Shown here: positions 8,679-20,020 of the stretch, in pieces | How positions within the stretch are numbered: position 1 is the stretch's first letter | How the letters are laid out: each line of letters opens with the position of its first letter | Source of the DNA: Candidatus Scybalocola faecavium | Lineage (GTDB): Bacteria; Bacillota; Clostridia; Lachnospirales; Lachnospiraceae | Length of the DNA stretch: 64,000 nt | Reading direction: 5' to 3' | Assembly: GCA_018713145.1 (NCBI GenBank) | Contig: DVFP01000025.1 | Coordinates: 1 to 64,000 of the forward strand | Position numbers and translations under genes: made by a program | Notes under the pieces: generated by a model | Database searches by the model: none | Told to the model about the DNA's origin: nothing | What the model saw: only the letters and a program-made list of their open reading frames with translations

Positions 8679-8716
8679 AAAGGACCGACAGGTCATGAGA
8701 ATCCTGACGGTCCTTT
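8679..8716. terminator. Terminator between convergent genes
   Basis: Fourteen-bp arms with one mismatch (AAAGGACCGACAGG and CCTGACGGTCCTTT) and a short loop lie between the convergent DUF1846 and LysR genes. T tails are weak on both sides. Confidence 0.6.
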
Positions 8717-8738
8717 GGACAGGGAGATACTTACCCTT

Positions 8739-9626
8739 TTATTCTATTCGTGCCCGGAGCATGTTGATCTCCTGAATAAACAGGGAAGTTGCCGGAGAAA
8801 ACAAATGATTTTTCTTCCAAACCAATACGCTCCTTGTTGTTTTTTCCGGCCGGATTGGAATAAAACGCAAATAGGCACTGCTGTGGATCGCTAAAGCGCC
8901 GTTCAAACAAAATGCGCATCCCAGCCCCTCTTCAACAAGGAGCACGGCGTTGGAAAGCAGCGTATAACTGAGAGGAATGTTCAGATCCTTTTCTTCCCGT
9001 TTCAGCCAGTTAAGGATTTCCGCCCGAACCCTCTCCCGTAAAGGCAGGATAAGGGGATACCCTGCAATATCTTCCGGAGCGATAGACTCACATCCGGCCA
9101 AAGGATGATCGTCCCGCATAAGCACTCCCCAGGTTTCTTTTTGGGAGAGCCGAATAAAATCATATTTTGACGTATCAATCGGCTCCAGCAATAAACCTAC
9201 ATCAATCAGCCCTTTATCCATGCGGTCTTTAATGTAGTCCGCCATTTCATTATATAAATTAAACTGTACCAATGGATATTTTTCAGAAAATTTTTTGACT
9301 AATTTAGCAAAAATCCGGCTTCCGATGGCCTCTGTAGCGCCAATAGAAATGACACCGCTAACATCTGCATTGTGCTCTGCAAAAGCCTGCTCCAAACGGT
9401 CTGCCAACTCAACGATTTCCTCCGCTCTTTGCTTAAAAAAGATCCCATCATCAGTCAGGGTCAATCCGTTTTTTCCTCTAAGCATCAGCGTCGTTCCCAG
9501 CTCTCTTTCCAAATCCATCATCTGGCGGCTCAGTGTCGGTTGGGTTACATGCAGAATATCTGCTGCCCTGGTTATATTTTCTTCCTGTGCCGCGGCTAAA
9601 AAATATCGCAACGTTCGAAGTTCCAT
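8739..9626 (-). CDS. LysR-family transcriptional regulator
   Basis: A 295-residue LysR regulator: N-terminal winged helix-turn-helix (residues 1-60, MELRTLRYFLAAAQE, ITRAADILHVTQPTLSRQM) and a C-terminal two-lobed effector domain beginning about residue 90. The start at 9626 has AAAGGAG 9 bases upstream. It diverges from a lipoprotein gene with a structured leader; the shared 220-bp region is AT-rich with ATATCTATAGAATAT-like symmetry near 9656, a candidate LysR site. Its target and ligand are unknown. Confidence 0.92.
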   Translation of the reverse strand: MELRTLRYFLAAAQEENITRAADILHVTQPTLSRQMMDLERELGTTLMLRGKNGLTLTDDGIFFKQRAEEIVELADRLEQAFAEHNADVSGVISIGATEAIGSRIFAKLVKKFSEKYPLVQFNLYNEMADYIKDRMDKGLIDVGLLLEPIDTSKYDFIRLSQKETWGVLMRDDHPLAGCESIAPEDIAGYPLILPLRERVRAEILNWLKREEKDLNIPLSYTLLSNAVLLVEEGLGCAFCLNGALAIHSSAYLRFIPIRPEKTTRSVLVWKKNHLFSPATSLFIQEINMLRARIE

Positions 9627-9762
9627 TTTAATCGTCTCCTTTGACAATAGAATAACATATCTATAGAATATCAGCAATATACCATAAACAGAGACAGGCT
9701 TAAAAACATCTGGTTATATGGGAGAATAAAATACGGTCCTTTTGCATTTTTTCGCGAAAGGT

Positions 9763-9819
9763 GGGCAGAATATGTTTCAGGAATCCATAGGAGCCGTCCT
9801 ATGGATGATATTTCTGCCC
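9763..9819 (+). promoter_or_regulatory. Long stem-loop in the lipoprotein gene leader
   Basis: An outer stem (GGGCAGAATAT at 9763-9773 with ATATTTCTGCCC at 9808-9819) encloses a perfect 10-bp stem (ATCCATAGGA/TCCTATGGAT, 9783-9806). A small TGCCC/GGGCA hairpin follows at 9815-9826. There is no T run, so it is not a terminator. It sits just upstream of the lipoprotein ribosome site. Confidence 0.5.
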
Positions 9820-9849
9820 TCGGGCATGGAAACGAAAGGATGTTACAAT

Positions 9850-10329
9850 ATGAAGAAAATTTTTTTGCTCACATGTCTTTTATTATGCCTAAATGTTTTA
9901 GTCGGATGCGCTCAGGGAAATGAAACTTCTTCCCAGTCTCGTACAGATCTTACCGCGGATGAGATTCGCGGGCTATCTGCCGATATGGCCCGGAAAGATG
10001 TAGAAGACCTTTTAGGCCAGGATGATGATCACCTTGCCCAAAAGGAGGATGTGGACGTCTACAGTCTGTCTGACGGAAGCACGGCGATCCTCCGATATGT
10101 GGATGATAAGCTGGCCGGAGCCTATATCCGCGGAAAGGATATGTATGAGGATACCATATTCAGCAAATTTGCCAGAGACATTAAGGAAAATTTAGACGAA
10201 GGCAGCTACAACACTGAAAATGGTCAGGTTTTGGGGGATACAGATGTGCAGGATCCTGATGAAACCAATGTACAGGATTCTTTCGAAACGCTTGCGCCGG
10301 ACACCGGTAACGACAAAGAAAATCCCTGA
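9850..10329 (+). CDS. Small lipoprotein
   Basis: The 159-residue protein has a classical lipoprotein signal (KK, hydrophobic segment, VGC lipobox near residue 20). The mature part contains LTADEIRGLSADMARKDVEDLLGQ, resembling SmpA/OmlA or BLIP-like repeat helices with an Asp/Leu-rich first helix, then a strand-rich segment and an acidic repeat tail (DVQDPDETNVQD). No enzyme features. AAAGGA lies 9 bases before ATG 9850; the frame is open 36 codons further up, but that stretch is the stem-loop leader. Confidence 0.75.
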   Translation: MKKIFLLTCLLLCLNVLVGCAQGNETSSQSRTDLTADEIRGLSADMARKDVEDLLGQDDDHLAQKEDVDVYSLSDGSTAILRYVDDKLAGAYIRGKDMYEDTIFSKFARDIKENLDEGSYNTENGQVLGDTDVQDPDETNVQDSFETLAPDTGNDKENP

Positions 10330-10357
10330 GATCAAACCCTATTTCTGCGAACAAGAA

Positions 10358-10400
10358 AGGCTCTGTCATTCCAATGGAATGACAGAGCCTGACTTATTTT
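10358..10400. terminator. Bidirectional terminator
   Basis: A perfect 15-bp stem (AGGCTCTGTCATTCC with its complement) and 3-base loop separate the convergent lipoprotein and nifJ genes. T-rich tails follow on both strands. Confidence 0.85.
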
Positions 10401-10405
10401 AATCA

Positions 10406-13939
<3,534 letters not shown>

Positions 13940-14000
13940 TTAAAAAATCTCCTTTCATTTGTGTTCATATATGTGTTTCATATAATTCACATTCGTTATT

Positions 14001-14030
14001 ATTGTAATACATTTCAAGCCACTTCGTCAA
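14001..14030 (-). promoter_or_regulatory. nifJ promoter
   Basis: Minus-strand TTGACG, 18 bases, TACAAT, about 60 bp before the nifJ start. Confidence 0.55.
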
Positions 14031-14079
14031 GAAAATATCAACCATTTCTTGTATGGATTTTGATACAATTAAGCCGTGC

Positions 14080-14560
14080 ACGGACGAAAAATAAGCAGAC
14101 TGGGGAGCTTGCTCACCAGAATGCTTATTTTTACGGACGTATAGGGCGCAAGCCCTCAGCGAGGACATGCGCAGCATGTTCGAGCTGGCACGGCGGATGT
14201 CTTAGATAACCTTTTGCGCACGGAACAGGGAGCTTGCTCACCAGAACACTTGTTTTTACAGCCGTATGGTGCGCAAGGTCTCCGCTGACGCTCCGGTCGG
14301 CTGAAACCCAGGTGCCACTGGCACCTGTCAGCCTCAGCGAAGGCCTGCGCAAGCAGACCTGAGCTGACGCTGCGGACGTCTTAGAACAACCTTTTGCAAA
14401 AAACCAGTCCACTTCGGCCACCAAATCGATTTTGTTGATTATGGCCGTAGAATTTCCAATTCAGGGCCGAACTGCGGCCAAAAAAGTTAGGCCACGCTCA
14501 GCAAAATAGCAAATAAGGCCGAAGTGAGGGCTTAAATTCTTCGGCCACTAGGCATAAAAT
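14080..14560. repeat. Non-coding block with two degenerate repeat units and stem-loops
   Basis: No gene is evident. Two related units (about 14080-14217 and 14218-14397) both contain GGAGCTTGCTCACCAGAA and both end GTCTTAGA..AACCTTTTGC. Unit one holds a 46-base palindrome (14087-14132, arms AAAAATAAGCA/TGCTTATTTTT). Unit two holds CAGGTGCC/GGCACCTG (14309-14327). From 14410 to 14555 GGCC motifs recur, with CACTTCGGCC and GGCCGAAGTG as an inverted pair about 100 bases apart. Could be a decayed mobile repeat or a structured RNA. Confidence 0.6.
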
Positions 14561-14606
14561 TGCATTTAGGGAGGAAATTGTATCTCAGCACCGCAAAAAA
14601 GTCCGG

Positions 14607-16204
14607 TCAGTCACCTGCTTCCTTTTCTACAACAACCCTACACATCTTTTTATAGCAAGCAATCCCATATTTCAGTATTGTCGTGCAGCCTTCATCCTTC
14701 AATTCATCAGCATATTTATTTTTGTCGATTTGAAGGATTGCTTCACGGCAAACAACTTCATAATTCCGATCCTGTGCATATTTCACTTCAATGATAATGC
14801 CTATGTTTTCACTTTCAATATAAATGGATATATCACTATAGCCATTGCCGGATTCTTTATTTGATTTTAAATACCATCCGCTCCTTCTTGAAGCGCATCG
14901 CAAAACGCTTGCAGCAGCGCGCCATCCTTTAGCACTTCCTCTTTAAACATGGACATAATCTGCCGTATAAAGATGCTTCGGATCTCCATATTGGGAATCG
15001 TTAAACGATACCGTTCCTCTTCCGGTTCTCCCCGCTGCGTCAAATACCCAGTCATAAACAGCACGCTCCAAATATTATCAATGCTGTCATAAAGTTTATT
15101 ATAAGTTAAATCCTCATGAATTTCTTTTTCAACGATTTCTCCTGCAATCAAGGCTTCCATTTCCCCCTGCATAACATCATTGCCCATTCTTTCGATAAAA
15201 TGGCGGACAACATCGTTGCTGCTGGTATTTGACCAATAATTCTTTGGCTCCTGTTTTCTCCCATCAATGGCTTCATCACAATAACTGATCACGTCCCAAG
15301 GGCAATACACCTCCATATCTCCAAACAAATATCCGTCATACCACTTTTTTACTGCATCATACCGATCTTCCAATTGGTAATATTGAAGCATTTCTTTAAC
15401 TTCCTGGTCAGTAAATCCAAAATATTCATCAAAATGAACATTCGTAATAGAAAAAATTTTAAGGTTATTAAGCCCGGTAAAAATACTCTCCTTTGCTACG
15501 CGCAGACATCCTGTTAATACGGCAAAATACAGGCTATTATTGGTTTTTAGCGCCTGTTCAAGCATACTGCGGATCAAAAAGAGCATTTCGTTATAATAGC
15601 CATTTTCACTTGCCTTAGACAGAGGAACATCATATTCATCAATCAAAATGATCACTTTCCGGCCATAATGCTTTTCCAACAGCCCGGAAAGGACTTTCAG
15701 ACTGCCTTTAAGGACAACATCTGTCATAGAATAATAATCATGTTCTTCCTGTCCGTCAGCGATCAGTTTTCTGTAATGAGATTTTTCCACTTCATTGAGT
15801 TTATCACTGTTTATTAAAATGTCATGAAATCTAAGGGCTTCATCTCCGATGACAGAGCAGATCAACGAACGGGCATCTGCATAGTCCACGCCATTCACAC
15901 TCTTTAAGCTAATCGATACCACCGGGAATTGTCCCATGTATTCTTCACAAAGCGCCTTATCCTTTGCAATTTCCAGTCCATCAAACAGTGATCGATCACT
16001 GCCGATTTCAAAAAAGGATTGAAGCATACTCATATTCAAAGATTTTCCAAAACGTCTTGGACGGGTAAAAAGATTTACTTCTCCCCATTTTGAAAGAAGA
16101 TCCCGGATCATTGCGGTTTTATCCACATAATAAAACTTCTGGGAACGAATCTTTTCAAAACTATCAATTCCTACAGGCAATTTCTTTTTTACCTGTTCTG
16201 CCAT
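14607..16204 (-). pseudogene. AAA-ATPase-like / PD-(D/E)XK nuclease protein, broken by deletion and frameshift
   Basis: The first frame (14867-16204) has the PF09820-type ATPase: GIDSFEKIR, YYVDKTAMI, a Walker-like RRFGKSLNMSM near residue 53, and the IILIDEYDVPL Walker B. It stops at 14867 after CDALQEGADGI. The second frame (14607-14903), shifted, carries the DUF1703 nuclease end: NGYSDISIYIE, IIIEVKYA, ILKYGIACYKK, which contains the D-(EVK) catalytic pattern. About 50 residues that join these parts in homologs are missing, so a small deletion near 14880 also shifted the frame. Such proteins are abundant in gut anaerobes and may be mobile or defence-related; role unproven. Probably inactive, though the ATPase part could still be made. 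Confidence 0.8.
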
Positions 16205-16249
16205 CGATCATCACGCCTTTCCGCAAGCAGCTGCCATTCTTTTAAAGGT

Positions 16250-17800
16250 CTAATCCAAAGCATACAGCTGAATGGTGCAAGTATCGTCATCGTACGCGCT
16301 CACATATAGCTTCAGCCCGTCAAACTCTGTAAATGCATAGCCTTCCTCTTCCACCTGAGCCAGGGAAAGTTCTGCGATCTCTTCCCCGTTTTCCACACCG
16401 GCAGCCTGAACCACACATAGGATTACCGGCGACACCTCATTGATAGAAAAGCCGCTGGCATAAATCATATGGACTCTGCCAGAATACGAATCCGACTCGA
16501 TCATCATGGATGTACTGTCTTTATCACTATACCATGCATCTACAGTATTTAAAGTGAGCCGTTCATATTTTTCACCGCCAAGCTGAGAATAGGTTTGAAT
16601 CATATTAGATGCATACTCATTAGCAAACTGGTATCCCGTCCAGCCATTTTCCTCCAGCCAGTTTTCAATTGCCAAAACAGCCTCATCCCGGGAAATATCC
16701 ATGTGCGCAGCCGTATTACACTCCTGTCCTACTTCCTGGATCTTTTCCATGGGTATTTCCTGGACTTCCGGCTCCTGGGCATAATCAAAAGGCTCTGTCG
16801 TTGCATCCATATTAATATTGTAGCCGTCAAAATAACTGGAAGCATATACAGAAATCTCACAATTCTTATAATAGGCCCATCCGCCGGTTTCTTCGTCAAA
16901 CAGAGGCTCGATTTCTGACGCTTGAACAGCATCTCCGCCCATAAAGTCCCTTAAAACCATTAAAATATAATCCACTGCGTCCTCTTTTGAGGATATGGCC
17001 ATATTAATATTATGAACATCGCCGGTCACTGCATCATAACTAATATAGATGGCCTCATCGCCACTTTCCCCAAGACGCACCCCATAGTTCCAGGAATAAC
17101 TGATTTCGTCATGAGGCTCAGTTTCATGGTAACCAGAAAAATCTCTGCTGCTTTCATCCGGCGAATACCCCTTTTCTAAAAGAAAATCCTCTGTTGCTGT
17201 AGTCAACGCTTCCCCGTCAATGTCTAAATGCTCATATGCGGTACAGTTTTCCGTATAGTCTGAAATATCCCCATAAGACAAATCTGTCCAGGAATCATCC
17301 TCCCATTCATCCCACGAATCAGAGTCATCCCCATAATCGGATACAGAACTTCCCACCGAAAAAACAACGCCTCCCATAACGCCGATAACGATTATCGCAA
17401 TGACCAGGGCTGCTGCCAATTTAGATCCTGTATTTGACGGCCTTTCCGGTGACTTTTTTGCCGGCACAGCAGCTCCCTTAGGCATATATTTTTGCTCCGG
17501 CGGTACATATGCTTGTTCCGGCGCCGCGTACTTTTCTTCCGGCGGCACATACGCTTGTTCCGGCGCCGCGTACTTTTCTTCCGCTGCCGCATACTTTTCT
17601 TCCGGCGCCGCATACTTTTCTTCCGGCGCCGCATACTTTTCCGCATCCGCCGTCTCCGGCTGCCAGGAATCCCCGCCCTGACTGGAATACTTTTGCTCTG
17701 TATTTACTATGTTTGCTTTCCATACAAAACTGCCGCAGTTGTCACAGTGATGTTTTTTGGTCATCTTCTGGTCGCAATACGGACAAATCCGTACGATCAT
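16250..17800 (-). CDS. Zinc-ribbon membrane protein with EKYAAPE repeats
   Basis: A 516-residue protein in four parts. Residues 6-22 form a zinc ribbon (CPYC and CDNC). Residues 54-107 are a low-complexity repeat: EKYAAPE units alternating with QAYVPPE. Residues 129-150 are one membrane segment. The remaining 360 residues are acidic, Tyr- and Ser-rich, and hold two related modules (each around a CTAYEHLDIDGEAL- or CNTAAHMDISRDEA-like start), presumably outside the cell. The zinc ribbon would then be cytosolic. No known function. ATG 17800 has GGGAGC nine bases upstream; the GTG at 17809 touches it. Single gene between the broken ATPase and TetR. Confidence 0.8.
   Translation of the reverse strand: MIVRICPYCDQKMTKKHHCDNCGSFVWKANIVNTEQKYSSQGGDSWQPETADAEKYAAPEEKYAAPEEKYAAAEEKYAAPEQAYVPPEEKYAAPEQAYVPPEQKYMPKGAAVPAKKSPERPSNTGSKLAAALVIAIIVIGVMGGVVFSVGSSVSDYGDDSDSWDEWEDDSWTDLSYGDISDYTENCTAYEHLDIDGEALTTATEDFLLEKGYSPDESSRDFSGYHETEPHDEISYSWNYGVRLGESGDEAIYISYDAVTGDVHNINMAISSKEDAVDYILMVLRDFMGGDAVQASEIEPLFDEETGGWAYYKNCEISVYASSYFDGYNINMDATTEPFDYAQEPEVQEIPMEKIQEVGQECNTAAHMDISRDEAVLAIENWLEENGWTGYQFANEYASNMIQTYSQLGGEKYERLTLNTVDAWYSDKDSTSMMIESDSYSGRVHMIYASGFSINEVSPVILCVVQAAGVENGEEIAELSLAQVEEEGYAFTEFDGLKLYVSAYDDDTCTIQLYALD
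17480..17641 (-). repeat. In-frame tandem repeat coding EKYAAPE/QAYVPPE
   Basis: Near-identical 21- to 42-base units repeat inside the zinc-ribbon gene. Unit number could vary between strains by slippage without breaking the frame. It encodes a Pro/Ala/Tyr-rich linker just before the membrane segment. Confidence 0.85.
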
Positions 17801-18025
17801 TTTACCCACGCTCCCTTCTTTTCATCATTATACTATATGCATCCTGTCGGGGTCAAAAGGTATTTTGCCCCCTGATGCCACGGATTGCCCCTAAAATATC
17901 CGATTTATATCATTGACAATATTTGTGTAATCAACTAAAATTCAGTTAAACCGTTAAATTTCAGGAATTTTGAAAAATATTTTTAGGGAATCGCGAAAAA
18001 TACTTTTAAGAAGGGGGAGAAATCT

Positions 18026-18592
18026 ATGGCTGCCAGTGAAAAAAAAGAACAAACCAAATACCGTCTTGCCAAGGCTGTTAAGGAATGTATGCAGACAACC
18101 CCTGTAGACAGTATTACTGTCCGTCAGATCGTGGATTGCTGCGGTGTCAGCCGCCAAACCTTCTACCGGAACTTTCTGGATAAATATGACCTTATTAACT
18201 GGTACTTTGACAAGCTGCTCCTGGAATCTTTTGAGCACATGGGGAGCGGAAAAACAGTTACCGAAGGCCTGACCCGAAAGTTTAAATTTATTCAAAAAGA
18301 ACGTATTTTTTTTGCAGGCGCCTTCCGCTCCGACGACCATAACTCTCTAAAAGAGCACGACTTTACCCATATTCTGCAATTTTATACCGATTTGATCTGC
18401 CAAAAGACCGGAAGGGCTATGGATGAGGAAATGAGCTTTATTCTGGAAATGTATTGCTACAGCTCTGTTTATATGACCGTAAAATGGGTGCTTACAGGCA
18501 TGAAGGAAACGCCCGAGCGCATGGCAGCCCTGCTGACCCAGGCCATGCCCGGAAAGCTGGAGAAGCTTTTCTCCCGCCTGGGACTCTTATGA
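18026..18592 (+). CDS. TetR-family regulator (DhaS-like C-terminal domain)
   Basis: The 188-residue protein has an N-terminal TetR helix-turn-helix (YRLAKAVKECM, SITVRQIVDCCGVSRQTFYRNFLDKYDLINWY) and a C-terminal domain resembling TetR_C types found in regulators of dihydroxyacetone or alcohol metabolism. GAAGGGGGAGAAATCT precedes the ATG. fucO follows 173 bp downstream on the same strand, so the regulator may control it and itself; the inverted repeat at 18652-18683 is a possible site, although it also looks like a terminator. Ligand unknown. Confidence 0.88.
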   Translation: MAASEKKEQTKYRLAKAVKECMQTTPVDSITVRQIVDCCGVSRQTFYRNFLDKYDLINWYFDKLLLESFEHMGSGKTVTEGLTRKFKFIQKERIFFAGAFRSDDHNSLKEHDFTHILQFYTDLICQKTGRAMDEEMSFILEMYCYSSVYMTVKWVLTGMKETPERMAALLTQAMPGKLEKLFSRLGLL

Positions 18593-18651
18593 AAACAGGG
18601 GGGCGCCAGGGATTTTTATAAAAATCTCAAAGCTTTTATAAAATTTCTGTG

Positions 18652-18691
18652 AAAAGTTACACTTATCTTCTTGTGTAACTTTTATTTTTTT
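18652..18691 (+). terminator. Terminator or operator between tetR and fucO
   Basis: Perfect 11-bp arms AAAAGTTACAC and GTGTAACTTTT, 10 bases apart, followed by ATTTTTTTG. The T run favours an intrinsic terminator; the long exact symmetry would also suit a TetR operator. Confidence 0.7.
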
Positions 18692-18765
18692 GTGATTATT
18701 GTTAAAATCATAACAGGGATATAAAAAAGCCCTTGCAGGTTTTATAAAAAAAGGAGAGATTTTTT

Positions 18766-19911
18766 ATGGTAAACAGAATCATGTTAAACGAAACATCCTA
18801 TCACGGCGCAGGAGCCATTGCTGAAATTGCTACTGAAGCTAAGGCTCATGGCTTTAAAAAAGCTCTTGTATGCTCTGACCCGGATCTTATCAAATTTAAC
18901 GTTACAAAGAAAGTAACAGATATTCTTGATAAAGAAGGCCTGGATTATGAGATTTATTCTAAAATCAAAGCAAATCCTACCATTGAGAATGTAAAAGAAG
19001 GCGTTGCCGCATTTAAGGCAGCCGGCGCTGACTATATTATCGCTATTGGCGGCGGTTCCTCCATGGATACATCCAAAGCCATTGGTATTATTATTGCCAA
19101 CCCTGAATTTGAAGATGTGCGCAGCCTTGAAGGTACAGCACCTACAAAAAATCCTTGCGTTCCGATTATCGCAGTTCCAACAACTGCCGGTACTGCTGCT
19201 GAGGTAACCATTAACTACGTTATTACGGATGTAGAAAGAAAGCGTAAATTTGTTTGCGTTGACCCTCATGATATGCCGATCATCGCCATTGTTGACCCGG
19301 ATATGATGGCTACTATGCCTAAGGGCCTGACCGCTGCTACAGGTATGGACGCTCTTACTCATGCCATTGAAGGTTATATTACAAAAGCAGCTTGGGAAAT
19401 GACCGACATGTTCCACTTAAAAGCTATTGAAATCATTTCCAGATCTTTAAGAGATGCTGTTGCTAACAAACAGGAAGGCCGTGAAGGCATGGCTCTTGGC
19501 CAGTATATTGCCGGTATGGGCTTCTCCAACGTAGGTCTTGGTATTGCTCATTCCATGGCACACACTCTTGGCGCTGTATATGACACACCTCACGGCGTTG
19601 CATGTGCCATGATGCTTCCTATCGTTATGGAATACAATCAGGAATGTACAGGTGAAAAGTACCGTGAAATCGCCAGAGCTATGGGCGTTGCCAATGTAGA
19701 CTCCATGAGCCAGGAAGAATACAGAAAGGCTGCTATTGATGCTGTCCGCAAGCTGTCTGCTGACGTAGGTATTCCTGCAAAACTGGATGCTCTTAAAGAA
19801 GAAGATCTGGATTTCCTTGCTGAATCTGCATTTGCCGATGCATGCTGCCCAGGCAATCCTAAGGATACAAACGTTGAAGATCTTAAAGCTCTGTTCCGTA
19901 AATTAATGTAA
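18766..19911 (+). CDS. fucO: Lactaldehyde reductase, iron-containing alcohol dehydrogenase
   Basis: FucO reduces L-lactaldehyde to (S)-1,2-propanediol with NADH, regenerating NAD+ during anaerobic growth on fucose or rhamnose. The 381-residue protein follows E. coli FucO closely as I recall it: NRIMLNET start, GGGSSMD NAD loop (95-101), PTTAGTAAEVTINYVITD, FVCVDPHD, and iron ligands Asp195, His199, His262 and His276 (GMDALTHAIEGYI, IAHSMAHTLGA, TPHG). RBS AGGAGAGA is 8 bases from the ATG. No fuc genes adjoin, but rhaD, whose product is lactaldehyde, lies at 38 kb. A TetR regulator precedes it. Confidence 0.9.
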   Translation: MVNRIMLNETSYHGAGAIAEIATEAKAHGFKKALVCSDPDLIKFNVTKKVTDILDKEGLDYEIYSKIKANPTIENVKEGVAAFKAAGADYIIAIGGGSSMDTSKAIGIIIANPEFEDVRSLEGTAPTKNPCVPIIAVPTTAGTAAEVTINYVITDVERKRKFVCVDPHDMPIIAIVDPDMMATMPKGLTAATGMDALTHAIEGYITKAAWEMTDMFHLKAIEIISRSLRDAVANKQEGREGMALGQYIAGMGFSNVGLGIAHSMAHTLGAVYDTPHGVACAMMLPIVMEYNQECTGEKYREIARAMGVANVDSMSQEEYRKAAIDAVRKLSADVGIPAKLDALKEEDLDFLAESAFADACCPGNPKDTNVEDLKALFRKLM

Positions 19912-19949
19912 TACATCCATGTCATACATAAAAAAATCTTCATCTAAAA

Positions 19950-19980
19950 AATCCCCTGCGGCCTTATCCCGCGGGGGATT
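19950..19980. terminator. Bidirectional terminator between fucO and GH3
   Basis: Arms AATCCCCTGCGG and CCGCGGGGGATT (one mismatch) enclose seven bases; on the minus strand six Ts follow. It serves the convergent fucO and GH3 genes. Confidence 0.8.
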
Positions 19981-20020
19981 TCATTATCCTATATATCCTT
20001 ACCCTTACATATCCTTATCC

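Noticed and set aside
17480-17641. CRISPR-like regular repeats
   Set aside because: Repeats are in frame, adjoin without unique spacers and encode a protein linker.
17400-17916. Several long plus-strand frames rich in Ala/Gly/Ser or Arg/Phe
   Set aside because: They are antisense to the EKYAAPE repeat gene and arise from its repetitive codons; no ribosome sites.
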